DNA of 64,000 nt from G965205255 sp965205255 (lineage in GTDB: Bacteria > Pseudomonadota > Gammaproteobacteria > Pseudomonadales > Endozoicomonadaceae). The notes beneath the pieces are model-generated. The model made no database searches. It saw only the letters and a program-made list of their open reading frames with translations, and was not told the DNA's origin. This document shows positions 44,128 to 53,938 of the stretch, one piece after another (the first letter of the stretch is position 1; the number at the start of each line of letters is the position of its first letter). The stretch covers positions 2,480,001-2,544,000 of the forward strand of contig OZ242051.1 of NCBI GenBank assembly GCA_965205255.1. Direction: 5' to 3'. The position numbers and the translations under genes are program-made.

Positions 44128-44530
44128 CGTGGCTATTGCAATCTATCTCATACAAAAATTTTCTACGTTGTTAGCGTCTTTCAGGATAAAAAGACAAAAA
44201 AGATGGATAGCCCGACAGTGATTTTCATTGCTAGATGGATACAGCGCAAAAGTAACTAGCACCTTTTGTGCAGACTTTTTAAAAGGTTAGATTTTAATCT
44301 CAATGACCGAAAAGTTAGCGATGCCTACACGGAGCTTAGCGAGTATTGGACTATTGCTGATTAAATTGTCTGAAGTATTGATATTAGTATCACTTCATTT
44401 AAAGTGTTTTTTTGCGTTAGCCTGAAATATCATGGAGATAGTAACGGGTAATAATATTTATCTCAAATATCACTATAATACAGGTATGTGCCTTAACTAA
44501 ATTAAGCGTTTACAAATTCAAGGAAGAAAG
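44128..44530. other. Noncoding gap
   Basis: No gene or clear structure is recognised in these roughly 400 bases. The promoter of the next small gene may be near 44440-44500. Confidence 0.35.
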
Positions 44531-44860
44531 ATGAAAATTACGCCTAAAATAGCCACACCGGCCCATCTGAATGGTACTCAACAACATGCAGGTGGCAGAC
44601 CAGTTTCAAAATTATTAAACATTAATCCGCAAAATAAAATACCTGACCGACAACTTTCTGATAGAAAGGTTGAAATTACAAACGTTGAACATGGCTTTAC
44701 AGAAGCTATCAACATTGTTGTAATAAGGGATGCCATTTTTTCTTGCTCAACAAAGGATGAGCTTAAAAAGCTTGAAAGCAAGGCATTACTAATATCTGAT
44801 AAAACAGAAGCTAGACGGTTGCTTGATTTAATTAATAACAGGCTTGATAAGATTAATTAG
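44531..44860 (+). CDS. Hypothetical protein, 109 residues
   Basis: The ORF has a good ribosome site (AAGGAAGA) just before ATG 44531. The N-terminal half is polar and rich in proline, glutamine and asparagine, and is probably disordered. The C-terminal half (about 60-109) is helical and ends in a charged, leucine-patterned segment (DKTEARRLLDLINNRLDKI). I do not recognise a family. It converges with the amidohydrolase gene. Confidence 0.5.
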   Translation: MKITPKIATPAHLNGTQQHAGGRPVSKLLNINPQNKIPDRQLSDRKVEITNVEHGFTEAINIVVIRDAIFSCSTKDELKKLESKALLISDKTEARRLLDLINNRLDKIN

Positions 44861-44932
44861 CCGGGTGTTGTGTAAGCAAAATTAGTGCTGGTTTTTTGCG
44901 AAAGTAAGCTGACTCCTTTGACTATCATCTGA

Positions 44933-45787
44933 TCAGCACTTAATATCAAAGAGCTTATTCGCATTTAAGAAACTGGCTTTTAGCCATTGCTCTTTGGTAA
45001 AAACATTTAATATAAACAATTGATAATATAATTTCCAAAGTTTCTGGTAGCTCTGTTTTAAAAGACATACCGGAAAATTGCTTCCCATCAGTATCCTGTC
45101 TTCACCAAATAATAAAAGTAACTCAGCCATGCTCTTTACCATGCTGTTTTCGTCCAGCTTAACCTGATCATGCCACTGCATTTCCCAACCTGAACATTTA
45201 ACGTAACATTGCGAATGTTCAGCCAGTAATGACAAATTATTTTTCCATTCCAAGCATTCTGCATATAAGCAGGCATGGTCAATCAACACTTTCAGATCTG
45301 GGAGTTTTTGCATCACGTTACACATGGCTTTTACTGCCTGTCGATCAGTGATATCGATGCTTGTCTCAAATAGTAGCTGCTTTTCGGCAAGTGTCTGTAA
45401 ATAATGATGTGTAGCCTGAGAGGATAATAATTTTTTGGTATTATTCTTCAAATTGTACCGTATACCCGCAACTGACGCGTACTGTGACAGTTTATTCAAT
45501 TGTCTCTCAAAATCACCCGCTAAATCTGCAAAAGCGATGCTTTTAAAAGGAAGGTTGCAGTGTTGTTCCAGCCATGCAATCTCCCGCCATGGGTTGGTGT
45601 TATCAAACCCTGCTTCAACATGAACAAATCCTGTCAGTGTTGATGATTCATTAGTTTGCAGTGCATCCTCAAAAAATGATTTTTGAAGCGTTTTCTTACC
45701 GATCCAGTCAGGTTTGTCATTAAAAAGCCAATGATAATCACCTTCATTCAGATTAATTAAATGCAAATGTGCGTCAATTATATCCAT
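44933..45787 (-). CDS. Amidohydrolase (TIM-barrel metal-dependent hydrolase)
   Basis: The 284-residue protein belongs to the amidohydrolase 2 family. It has the metal-binding start IDAHLHL, a middle AGIRYNL and VLIDHAC (metal histidine), a YVKCSGWE strand and the late aspartate region ILMGSNFPVCLL, where asparagine replaces the usual Asp (GSDFP). Related enzymes act on lactones or aromatic carboxylates. The substrate is unknown. ATG at 45787 is preferred over TTG at 45796. Confidence 0.83.
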   Translation of the reverse strand: MDIIDAHLHLINLNEGDYHWLFNDKPDWIGKKTLQKSFFEDALQTNESSTLTGFVHVEAGFDNTNPWREIAWLEQHCNLPFKSIAFADLAGDFERQLNKLSQYASVAGIRYNLKNNTKKLLSSQATHHYLQTLAEKQLLFETSIDITDRQAVKAMCNVMQKLPDLKVLIDHACLYAECLEWKNNLSLLAEHSQCYVKCSGWEMQWHDQVKLDENSMVKSMAELLLLFGEDRILMGSNFPVCLLKQSYQKLWKLYYQLFILNVFTKEQWLKASFLNANKLFDIKC

Positions 45788-45886
45788 CGATCTCAACGGT
45801 TAATGGTTGTTTGTTTAACTGTTACTGCCTTATTTATCAGGCTTTGCATATCGCAGGTTTTTTGTGACGGAAGCACTCAATTATCA

Positions 45887-46624
45887 TTATCGTGAGAAGG
45901 TGTATTTTTCTCGACGAATTTGTCGGTTGTTGAAACCTGCACTCTTTAAAAGAGATAGGCTATCATCGATCATCGGTGGATTACCGCAAAGGTAAACAAA
46001 GTCTTTACCCGGCTCAAGGCATAAACTTTCAAAATGATGTTGCACATATCCTTTATATTCACCGAGCTGGTTGTCCACTTCTGTTTCACGACTGTAGCAA
46101 ACGTCATAATGAGCTTCAGAAAAATCTTTTACCAATGCTTTAAAGTCGTCATCATAAAATACGTCATTGCGATAACGGGCACCCATTATAATGCGCAGGC
46201 TCATGCCTTTTTTCAGAGCTTGTTTTAATTCCGGAATCATTGCTCGATAAGGTGCCATACCTGTACCAGTACCAACTAGCACAAGATTTTTGGGTAATTC
46301 ATCTGGCATAGTCAGCACACCAGCTGGCCCGGCAATGGAAAATTTTTGTCCTGCCGTTACATTGCTGAAGCATTCACTGGCTCGCCCCCCCGGTACTAAA
46401 CCGAGCGCAATTTCAATCACACCAGTTTCTTTAAAAGTTTCAGGTGAACAGGCAATACTATAGCTTCGCTTGTGTTGCTCATTTTCATACTCAAAACGTA
46501 ATGAAACGAACTGACCGGCAGAGAAAGTAAACTGGTCGTTCTCAATAGAAAAAAACAAAGCAATTGTATTGTTTGTCAGTTGGGTAGTTTTTACTAATTC
46601 TATATCGTAGACAGGTAAAGCCAT
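45887..46624 (-). CDS. Ferredoxin reductase-like flavoprotein (Fre/AscD type)
   Basis: The 245-residue protein has the FAD-binding barrel with RSYSIACSPE (about 54-63) and the NAD(P)-binding domain with LVGTGTGMAPYRAM (about 114-127) and VYLCGNPPMIDD (about 218-229). There is no iron-sulfur domain, so it resembles the flavin reductase and CDP-glucoseen reductase C-terminal module. It should transfer electrons from NAD(P)H to flavin or a partner protein. It lies downstream of the GlcD-like gene on the same strand. Confidence 0.87.
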   Translation of the reverse strand: MALPVYDIELVKTTQLTNNTIALFFSIENDQFTFSAGQFVSLRFEYENEQHKRSYSIACSPETFKETGVIEIALGLVPGGRASECFSNVTAGQKFSIAGPAGVLTMPDELPKNLVLVGTGTGMAPYRAMIPELKQALKKGMSLRIIMGARYRNDVFYDDDFKALVKDFSEAHYDVCYSRETEVDNQLGEYKGYVQHHFESLCLEPGKDFVYLCGNPPMIDDSLSLLKSAGFNNRQIRREKYTFSR

Positions 46625-46829
46625 ATCAGTGTCATAATCGCAATTAAGTTCAGGGTGGGTGAATGATACGATGAGTTTAGGAAAGAAACCAGTTATATGA
46701 AGAAAATACTTTTCTGATTTCTTTCTGGTGCAAAAATAGAATTTTGGCGCCAGATTTTTTATGTGTCTCTTTCCCGTTTATGTCTGCCTGTTTAATAAAC
46801 CCAAAAACATCTTTTTTCCGCTTTATATT

Positions 46830-48227
46830 TTAGTCAAAGATTTTTCCAGGGTTCATAACGCCTTTTGGGTCAAATACCTTTTTAATTTGTCGCATAATAC
46901 CAATCTCTGTGTCGGTTCGGGTAAAATGTAAATAAGGTTTTTTCAGCAAACCTATACCATGCTCAGCAGAGATAGACCCCTTAAACGATTGTAGTAATAC
47001 AAACAGTTCCCGATTTTGCTTTTCACACAGAGTTTGAAATACTGTGGTTTCCATGTCATCAGGCTTTAAAATATTAATATGAAGATTGCCATCTCCCACA
47101 TGTCCGTACCACACTATTTCAAAATCTTGCAACTGATTTTTCAGCAAAGCATCAGCTTTGGCATAAAACTCAGGAATGGCAGTAACAGGTACTGATATAT
47201 CATATTTATACGAAGGAGTAATATGAGATAAGGTTTCACTTATGTCTTCACGACATCGCCATAATTGCTTTCGTTGTACTTCATTCTGACTTAATACGCC
47301 ATCAACAATCCATCCGGACTCCATGGCACTTTGAAAAACCTGCATTATCTTTTCTTGTATTATTTCATCTTTACTCTCAAACTCAATCAAGGAATAAAAA
47401 GGTGTTTGGCTTTCAAATGGCCGAGGAATATTTTGAATATTCACCACTTTTTCAAGTGCACTGTTGTCAAAGGTTTCAAAAGCAACTAAATCAATTGTTT
47501 TATGAAAATGTTTAAGCGTGCTAAGTACATCATTTAGATTATTGTGTCCTAAAACCATGACTTCTAATTGTTCGGGGAGATTAGTTAATCGCATGGTAGC
47601 TTCAACTACAACACCTAGGGTGCCTTCAGAACCAATGAACAGTTCATGAAGTGGATAACCAGTATTGTCCTTCATTAGCCCGCCGGGATTAAGCTCAAGT
47701 AATTGACCTGTACCTGTGACTACCTTTAAACCGGCAACCCACCGACGAGTACCACCGTATTTTATAACGTTAATTCCTCCGGCATTAGTGCCAATGTTTC
47801 CTCCAATTTGACAAGAGCCTTTTGCCGCCAAACTGACCGGATAAAACAGCTCTCTTTTTTCAACGTATTCATGAAGATCCTGTAAAATAACGCCCGCTTC
47901 GCAAATAACAGTGCGCTCAACCGGATTAAGTTGTTTTATGCTGTTCATTTTATCCATGGCAATAACAATCTCACCGTGGCTTGCTGTAGCTGCACCGGTT
48001 AAACCGGTTCTTCCGCCGGAAGGGGTTACAGGTAAAGCGTACTCGTGGGCCAGCCTTATAATTTGTTGAACCTGTTCAATGGTCTCAGGTAGAGTTATAA
48101 CAAGGGGTGCCGGAGGGCTAAAGCGAGTACGGTCTTGTCCGTATTTATTCAAAGATTCTGGGTCGTCAAGTACTGTTATAGGCTTTAATGTCCGTTTTAT
48201 TTCATTAATATTTATTGAGTTCTTCAA
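46830..48227 (-). CDS. FAD-linked dehydrogenase, GlcD/D-lactate type
   Basis: The 465-residue protein has the vanillyl-alcohol-oxidase-type FAD domain. Signs are PVTPSGGRTGLTGAATA (about 71-87), GGNIGTNAGGINVIKYG, and the C-terminal cap domain with YGHVGDGNLHINIL and SAEHGIGLLKK, ending MNPGKIFD. This family oxidises D-2-hydroxy acids such as D-lactate, glycolate or D-2-hydroxyglutarate and passes electrons to quinone. No separate GlcE/GlcF genes adjoin it. It is complete and of normal length. Confidence 0.9.
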   Translation of the reverse strand: MKNSININEIKRTLKPITVLDDPESLNKYGQDRTRFSPPAPLVITLPETIEQVQQIIRLAHEYALPVTPSGGRTGLTGAATASHGEIVIAMDKMNSIKQLNPVERTVICEAGVILQDLHEYVEKRELFYPVSLAAKGSCQIGGNIGTNAGGINVIKYGGTRRWVAGLKVVTGTGQLLELNPGGLMKDNTGYPLHELFIGSEGTLGVVVEATMRLTNLPEQLEVMVLGHNNLNDVLSTLKHFHKTIDLVAFETFDNSALEKVVNIQNIPRPFESQTPFYSLIEFESKDEIIQEKIMQVFQSAMESGWIVDGVLSQNEVQRKQLWRCREDISETLSHITPSYKYDISVPVTAIPEFYAKADALLKNQLQDFEIVWYGHVGDGNLHINILKPDDMETTVFQTLCEKQNRELFVLLQSFKGSISAEHGIGLLKKPYLHFTRTDTEIGIMRQIKKVFDPKGVMNPGKIFD

Positions 48228-48542
48228 CTGCCTTTCCTCTATACTTTGACGTTAATCATGGGGTAATAATTCATGTTATAGCAGGCAAATAAAATAAAGT
48301 TTTATTTGATGAGTGAAATAAAATTTATAGAAATAATTATATATTATTATTTTATGGAATAATTATATAGCAAATTATTTTATTATTTAAGGGCATAAAA
48401 CACTTGCTACGACAGGTGTGGCTACCGTAATCTATTGGATGTTTTTTAGCGGATTTAGTTTATGAATGTTAGATATCCATAAAACAGCATGAACTAATCT
48501 GATTAACCTTTTTTGGTAACGATAAAAAGTAAGGAGTAAGCA
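48228..48542. other. AT-rich divergent promoter gap
   Basis: This 315-base stretch separates the GlcD-like gene and rsd, which diverge. It is very AT-rich around 48300-48390. Promoters for both genes must lie here, but none stands out. Confidence 0.4.
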
Positions 48543-49025
48543 ATGCTGGAGGCATGTGAATCGGCTAGTGAGCGCTGGAGTGGTGTTTCGATTCTGATTG
48601 AAAGGTGGTTAAAAGAGCGTAAAGCGCTTTTAGTCTCTTACTGTAGTATTACAGGAACAGACAAACAGAATAAAATAAATTATGAAGAATGTACTTCATT
48701 GGACGGAAAGCTAAAAAAACTATGTCAAATTTTGGTGGATTATGTTTCAGTAGGACATTTTGAAATTTTTGATAATCTGCAAAAAGAGGTGGAAGCTTTT
48801 GGGGATGAATCAGTTCTTCTTAGTATAGACCCTGTCTTTCAGCGTATTCAACAAAACACAGAAGCTTGTCTTTTCTTTAATGATAAATGCGAAAGCCTTG
48901 GTAATATTCATTCGCTTCAGAGGGAGCTGTCATCATTAGGGGAAATACTGGCTGAAAGGTTTGAGCTTGAGGACAAGCTACTGGAAATTATGCACTACCG
49001 TTATGAAAAAGATTCTATCAAATAA
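48543..49025 (+). CDS. rsd: Rsd/AlgQ-family sigma-70-binding regulator
   Basis: Rsd binds region 4 of the main sigma factor and shifts polymerase toward other sigmas in stationary phase. AlgQ is the Pseudomonas form. The 160-residue helical protein keeps the family blocks ERWSGVSILIERWLKERKALLVSYC (quoted in part: SILIERWLKERKALLVSYC), LCQILVDYVSVGHFEIFDNL and LGEILAERFELEDKLLEIM. AAGTAAGGAGTAAGCA precedes ATG 48543, giving a strong ribosome site. A clear terminator follows. Confidence 0.87.
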   Translation: MLEACESASERWSGVSILIERWLKERKALLVSYCSITGTDKQNKINYEECTSLDGKLKKLCQILVDYVSVGHFEIFDNLQKEVEAFGDESVLLSIDPVFQRIQQNTEACLFFNDKCESLGNIHSLQRELSSLGEILAERFELEDKLLEIMHYRYEKDSIK

Positions 49026-49063
49026 AAAAAACAAACTGACTTTTAAGCCAGTTTGTTTTTTTT
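49024..49063. terminator. Bidirectional terminator after rsd
   Basis: AAACAAACTG and CAGTTTGTTT pair in a long stem with CTT/AAG continuing toward the loop, and there are A-runs before and T-runs after. It can end transcription from both rsd and the converging FKBP gene. Confidence 0.85.
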
Positions 49064-49132
49064 CAGTTTTTTAAAATTACAATTCTGCTTTACTTGAATT
49101 TTGTCTTATTTATTTTCAAAGAATGCATTTTC

Positions 49133-49945
49133 TTACTTGCTTTTCCCTGCATTTTCTACTTTCAGCAGCGTTACCTTAAAGGTTAGGACAGAGTTGCCAG
49201 GAATAATGCCAGGAATTCCAGTTTCACCGTAGCCAAGCTTAGGTGGAACAAAGAGTTCATAGCTTTGACCTACTTTCATCAGTTTTAATCCTTCCTGCCA
49301 GCCAGGGATGACCTGATCTACCTGAAGTTCAGCAGCCCGTTTACGCTTGCTAGTTGCATCAAATATTTTTTTCTTGCCATTTTTATCCGTAAACATACCA
49401 ATGTAAGTGACTTTTACCTTGGATTTTTCATTTGGAGAAACGTCACTTTGCTTAGGTTGAGTTTTCAGATAAGACATTAACTCTTTTTTATCTTCTTTGG
49501 TCAGCTCATTGGTAATATTCTTATACTGAAGGCCGGTGGCAGTCGTTTTAACGCCTTTCATTTTAGCGTTTTCTTCCAAGAATTTCTTGCTCTTGATTGC
49601 ATTAGCTTTGGCTTCTTTATCACGTTTTGCTTTGAGCTTTTGCATTTGTTCTTTCTGGGCAGCATCAATAGCTTTCTTCATTTCGTTTTGGGTTAGGGCA
49701 GGCTTCGCACCGGAAAGTGCATCATCCAAGCCATGTAATGCTTGCGAGTTATTTACTTGTTTAAAATCATTTTTGATTCGTGTTCCAATAATATTCCCCA
49801 AACTGTAACTAAGTATAGATTCAGAAGAGGACGGCTTTTTACTGGCTATAGATGAACTGGTACTGCTGCCAGCCTCGCAGATGCTTACAGCCAATAGAGA
49901 CGATAAAGCAATCAGCAGACTACCAGTTGTTTTTTTGAACTTCAT
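49133..49945 (-). CDS. FKBP-type peptidyl-prolyl isomerase, Mip-like
   Basis: The 270-residue protein has a signal peptide (MKFKKTTGSLLIALSSLLAV...CEAGSS), an N-terminal dimer domain (ESILSYSLGNIIGTRIKNDF) and a long charged helix (about 95-150). A C-terminal FKBP domain follows (VKVTYIGMFTDKNGKK, IFDAT, IPGWQEGLKLMKVGQSYELF, PPKLGYGE). This is the layout of Mip and FkpA, periplasmic or surface isomerases, in which Mip aids intracellular infection. There is an insertion in the FKBP loop (KKKIFDATSKRKRAAEL). The start at 49945 is chosen for the signal peptide over an upstream in-frame start. Confidence 0.88.
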   Translation of the reverse strand: MKFKKTTGSLLIALSSLLAVSICEAGSSTSSSIASKKPSSSESILSYSLGNIIGTRIKNDFKQVNNSQALHGLDDALSGAKPALTQNEMKKAIDAAQKEQMQKLKAKRDKEAKANAIKSKKFLEENAKMKGVKTTATGLQYKNITNELTKEDKKELMSYLKTQPKQSDVSPNEKSKVKVTYIGMFTDKNGKKKIFDATSKRKRAAELQVDQVIPGWQEGLKLMKVGQSYELFVPPKLGYGETGIPGIIPGNSVLTFKVTLLKVENAGKSK

Positions 49946-50704
49946 GGCTTTCTCTTTAATCAACACTTTAGGATTTGACCAACACATTACCAATGTGACA
50001 GTCACCAAGCACGTTCACGAGTAACTACAACAATATAGTATTTCTAACTCATTAATGCTAGGTGATAACGGTGAAATTCTATGTGCTATATGTAAAAAAT
50101 GCTAATTGTTTTTTTTAATTAATAGATTAAATAAGTGGTTATTTTGATATATATCAAACATTGCTCTTATAATCGGTAAAAAAAATTGAACTGATAATAA
50201 ACTCTCAGACGATTTTTTATCATTACAACTATTACAGCAGGCATAACTTACAGGTGATACCAAACAACGCTTTTAAAAAAACACTCAAGTAATACCAGTA
50301 TTGATATTGGCACTTAGTGGCTACACCGGAGAGAAAGTTGGGTTTGTATTACATGCATTCAGAGTGACTTCACAATAACGATTTTGAATATTATTGCCCT
50401 TTATCATTGATCAACTTGATAAATATGCCTTATTTTAAGGCTAAAATGCAAATGTATATTTGCAGGCAGTGTCTTAAATAATATAAAATGCAACTCAAAA
50501 TATAGACCTGACATAAAACAAGGGTATTGCTTGATAAATAAGTTCTGCTAGTAGCGGTAGTAGAGCAACCTTTGGAGACTCAGTGTATTTTATTTATGAT
50601 ATATCATTCTTTCTTAAAACATATTTTTTTGAAATATTTATGCATGGCGGACTGGCACCGTATATTAAAAAACAACGCGGTGTCTGGATTAAGGGAGCGG
50701 TTGT
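49946..50704. other. Noncoding region upstream of nuoA
   Basis: About 760 bases separate the FKBP gene and nuoA, which diverge. It holds the FNR-type box and promoter listed next. A 72-residue ORF at 50572-50790 overlaps nuoA and is not convincing. The rest shows no gene. Confidence 0.5.
50144..50173 (+). promoter_or_regulatory. FNR/Anr-type box overlapping a sigma-70 promoter
   Basis: TTGATATATATCAA (50144-50157) is a perfect TTGAT-N4-ATCAA FNR-type palindrome. TTGATA at 50144-50149 also serves as a -35 box, 18 bases before TATAAT at 50168-50173. The promoter points to nuoA, 530 bases away. The box centre falls about 30 bases before the predicted start of transcription, a position more usual for repression than for activation. 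Control of nuo or of the divergent FKBP gene is inferred. Confidence 0.55.
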
Positions 50705-51079
50705 ATGCAACATATAAGCCCAGGCGCAATTGTGCTGGTTTTTTCTATTGTAGTAGCATTTGTTGCTTTATTTTTACTGATATTAAATAAAATTATAAGT
50801 TTTTTTGTTAATCGTCATCGCCTGAAACCAAGAAGCAATGAGATGCAGTTTGAATGCGGGCTTAACCCTACTGGAGGCCCTGCTGAACGACTATCTATCA
50901 GCTATTTTCTGGTTGCCGCAGCCTTTCTTGTTTTTGAGCTTGAAAGCGCCATTCTTTTGCCCTGGGCTGTTAATTTCTGGCATCTTGGTGCATCCGGTAT
51001 TGTTGCAGCAATTACGTTTATGGTTATTTTGTTGCTTGGTTTAATCTATATGCTGGCTAAAGGAGCGTTAAAGCTATGA
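50705..51079 (+). CDS. nuoA: NADH-quinone oxidoreductase subunit A
   Basis: NuoA is a three-helix membrane subunit of complex I at the junction of the arms. The 124-residue protein has the first helix (IVLVFSIVVAFVALFLLIL), the conserved loop with EMQFECGLNPTG (the cysteine-containing quinone-site loop) and two further helices with FLVFELESAILLPWA. AAGGGAG precedes ATG 50705. It begins the nuo operon and overlaps nuoB by 4 bases. Confidence 0.95.
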   Translation: MQHISPGAIVLVFSIVVAFVALFLLILNKIISFFVNRHRLKPRSNEMQFECGLNPTGGPAERLSISYFLVAAAFLVFELESAILLPWAVNFWHLGASGIVAAITFMVILLLGLIYMLAKGALKL

Positions 51080-51645
51080 GCAGTAAAATTCCCGTAAAAC
51101 AAGCGTCTGAAAAAACGGGGGTTCACGGCACAACAGTCGACTCCAAAAATGGCATTATGACAAACATCGTGGGTAAGCTTGATGATCTTGTCGCATGGAG
51201 TCGTAAATCTTCTTTATGGCCTTATAATTTTGGTACTTCCTGCTGTTTTGTCGAAATGATGACTGCGGTAACCCCTCGTTATGATATGGCTCGTTTTGGA
51301 GCAGAGGTGTTGCGTGGATCGCCAAGACAAAGTGATGTTCTTATTACAGCAGGTACTATTTTTTGTAAAGTTGCTCCTCTTGTTAAACGTCTGTATGAGC
51401 AGATGTTGGAACCTAAGTGGGTTATTTCAATGGGATCTTGCTCTAACTCTGGGGGTATGTATGACATATATAGCGTTGTTCAGGGTGTTGACACTATTTT
51501 ACCAGTGGATATCTATGTTCCAGGTTGTCCTCCGCATCCGGAAGCATTGTTGCAGGGGTTAATGATGCTTCAAAAGCATGTTCAGGAAACCAAAGAGATC
51601 ATTCCTTCTAAAGATCGTAAACCTCTGGGAATCACGGTGGAATAA
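51076..51645 (+). CDS. nuoB: NADH-quinone oxidoreductase subunit B
   Basis: NuoB carries the terminal iron-sulfur cluster N2, which reduces quinone. The 189-residue protein has the cluster cysteines in TSCCFVEMM, SMGSCSNSGGMYD and VPGCPPHPEALL. The first 30 residues are variable. The start overlaps the nuoA stop by 4 bases, and the next gene follows with no gap. Confidence 0.96.
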   Translation: MSSKIPVKQASEKTGVHGTTVDSKNGIMTNIVGKLDDLVAWSRKSSLWPYNFGTSCCFVEMMTAVTPRYDMARFGAEVLRGSPRQSDVLITAGTIFCKVAPLVKRLYEQMLEPKWVISMGSCSNSGGMYDIYSVVQGVDTILPVDIYVPGCPPHPEALLQGLMMLQKHVQETKEIIPSKDRKPLGITVE

Positions 51646-53364
51646 ATGTCTGTAACATTTGATAATGTTTTAATCAGTGAGTATGGTGGCAAGCCTGTTG
51701 ATAATATAGTAGGTAAAGCACCTGCATGGCATATAGATTTGTTACAGGTAAAACCGGCACTTAATTATCTGAAATATAATGCGTCTGTGCGTTTTGAAAT
51801 GCTGTTTGATTTATCAGCCATTGACGAAAGCAAGCGTCGTAAAAATGGTTATACCGTTTTCTATCACCTGACTTCTGTCGTTTCTAATCAGGACATTCGT
51901 ATCGAAACAACTGTTGCTGATGATACCGTAAAAGTTCCCTCCATTACAGATATATGGCCTTCAGCGAACTGGTATGAACGTGAAGTATACGATATGTTTG
52001 GTTTACATTTTGAGGGTCATCCTAATCTTAAGCGCCTCTTAATGCCTGAATATTGGGAAGGATATCCATTGCGTAAAGATTATCCTTTTCGTTCCACAGA
52101 TATGCCTCCACCATTTGATTTAAATTCAGATGATTATGCAAAAATTATGGAAAGTTATGAAATACCTGGTGACATTAAGCCAGGTGAAGAAGACACCATG
52201 ATTTTAAATATTGGCCCTAACCATCCGGGAACACATGGTATTATTCGCCTGATGGTGAAATTACGTGGTGAAAATTTACTGGAAATAAATCAGGAAATTG
52301 GTTATCACCATCGTGGTGCAGAAAAACTGGCAGAGCGTCACACCTACCACAATTATATTCCCTACACAGATCGCATTGATTATCTTGGTGGTGTTGCAGG
52401 CGAGTTACCTTATCTTCTGGCCATTGAAAACCTTATTGGCAGTACGCCTACAGACAGAGCTACTGTGATTCGGGTTTTGCTGACTGAATTTTTCAGATTG
52501 TCGAGCCATCTTGTCTGGCTGGGAAGTTTCGGTCATGACATTGGTGCAATGGCTCCAGCATTTTACTGTTTTAAAGTACGTGAAAATATTTTCGACTTTA
52601 TTGAGTATGTCACAGGCGGGCGCATGCATCCGGCTTTCTTTCGTATTGGTGGTGTGGCCAAAGATATGCCTGAAGGCTGGCAACGGTTGGCTAAAATAGC
52701 CGTTAACTGTGTTGCAGAATGTATTCCTGAGCTTGAGAAACTTACTCTCAAGAGTAAAATATTTCAGGCAAGAACAAAAGATATTGCAGTGATTACCAAA
52801 GAGCAGGCAATTGATTGGGGTTTTACCGGACCAAACCTTCGTGCGTCGGGGCTGGAATGGGATATGCGAAGAGTTCGCCCTTACTGCGGTTATGAAACAT
52901 ATGATTTTGAAGTGCCGACATCGACACATAATGATTGTTTTAACCGAGTAAAGCTTCGTGTTCAGGAATTGAATGAAACTGTAAAAATTATTAAACAGGC
53001 TATTGATCGTTTAACTAAAATGCCTGTTGAACCAGTAAAAGATATAATGTGCGACCAGTTTGCTTTTCCTGTCAAAGAAAAAACAACTCAGGATATAGAA
53101 ACGCTGATTCACCACTTTGTTACTACCGGAAAAGGTTATAATATGCCATCAGGTGAAAGCTTTTTTGCTACAGAAACATCCAAAGGCATGACAGGATATC
53201 ATGTAATCAGTGATGGTGGTCCATGCCCCTACCGGTTACGCATTCGTACACCATCTGTTCCCCACTTTCAGTCGGTAAAACCTGTATGCGAAGGGGATCA
53301 GATAGGTAATTTGATTGCTTATATCAGTTCTATAGATTATGTATTAGCAGACCTTGATCGTTGA
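51646..53364 (+). CDS. nuoCD: NADH-quinone oxidoreductase fused subunits C and D
   Basis: This 572-residue protein fuses NuoC (about 1-170; DIWPSANWYEREVYDMFG, then FEGHPNLKRLLMP) and NuoD (from about 185; LNIGPNHPGTHG). NuoD forms much of the quinone site, with the conserved YHHRGAEKLAE and YTDRIDYL. The fusion is found in enterobacteria, pseudomonads and related gammaproteobacteria and not in those that keep the two genes apart. It begins directly after nuoB. Confidence 0.96.
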   Translation: MSVTFDNVLISEYGGKPVDNIVGKAPAWHIDLLQVKPALNYLKYNASVRFEMLFDLSAIDESKRRKNGYTVFYHLTSVVSNQDIRIETTVADDTVKVPSITDIWPSANWYEREVYDMFGLHFEGHPNLKRLLMPEYWEGYPLRKDYPFRSTDMPPPFDLNSDDYAKIMESYEIPGDIKPGEEDTMILNIGPNHPGTHGIIRLMVKLRGENLLEINQEIGYHHRGAEKLAERHTYHNYIPYTDRIDYLGGVAGELPYLLAIENLIGSTPTDRATVIRVLLTEFFRLSSHLVWLGSFGHDIGAMAPAFYCFKVRENIFDFIEYVTGGRMHPAFFRIGGVAKDMPEGWQRLAKIAVNCVAECIPELEKLTLKSKIFQARTKDIAVITKEQAIDWGFTGPNLRASGLEWDMRRVRPYCGYETYDFEVPTSTHNDCFNRVKLRVQELNETVKIIKQAIDRLTKMPVEPVKDIMCDQFAFPVKEKTTQDIETLIHHFVTTGKGYNMPSGESFFATETSKGMTGYHVISDGGPCPYRLRIRTPSVPHFQSVKPVCEGDQIGNLIAYISSIDYVLADLDR

Positions 53365-53395
53365 TCGGCCTGTAACAAAAATTTGAGGTTTATAA

Positions 53396-53938
53396 ATGTT
53401 TACAGACGATGAGCTTAGTCACTTAAAAGAGCATGTGGCTCATTATCCAGAACGCAGAGCTGGTGCCATTTACTGTTTATATGCAGTACAGGATAAAATT
53501 GGTTATATCAATGATGAAGGTATTGCCATTGTTACTGAACTGAGCGGGCTGTCGAAAACACAACTGGAAGAACTTATTTCATTTTTTACATTGTTACGTC
53601 GACGTCCTGTAGGAAGAAATATTTTACGTATTTGCGACAGTATTTCCTGTCATGTGATGGGTAGCAAAAAAGTATTGGCCGCTGCGCAAGAAAAGAGTGG
53701 TGTGCCATTGGGTGAAATTAGTCGTGATGGTTCGGTAACAATACTTCCGTCGATATGTTTGGGGCTTTGTGATCATGCCCCCGCAGCTTTGCTGAATGAC
53801 CTAGATGAAATATCAAAGCTTGATGTAGAAAAAATAGCAACTGTATTGGAAGAACTTAGCCGACAGTCACCACATGATAACGCCACAGGATCACAGGTAA
53901 TCGCTTCCAGTGGGCAGGTAGCAGAGGGAGATGTTTGA
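53396..53938 (+). CDS. nuoE: NADH-quinone oxidoreductase subunit E
   Basis: NuoE holds the 2Fe-2S cluster N1a in the peripheral arm. The 180-residue protein shows the four cluster cysteines as CDSISC and CLGLC, with an N-terminal helical domain (AIYCLYAVQDKIGYI). The C-terminal 25 residues are an extra, polar tail. It overlaps the start of nuoF by a single base (TGATG). Confidence 0.95.
   Translation: MFTDDELSHLKEHVAHYPERRAGAIYCLYAVQDKIGYINDEGIAIVTELSGLSKTQLEELISFFTLLRRRPVGRNILRICDSISCHVMGSKKVLAAAQEKSGVPLGEISRDGSVTILPSICLGLCDHAPAALLNDLDEISKLDVEKIATVLEELSRQSPHDNATGSQVIASSGQVAEGDV

Noticed and set aside
50572..50790. A 72-residue ORF upstream of and overlapping nuoA
   Set aside because: It overlaps the nuoA start, has no good ribosome site and matches nothing that I know.
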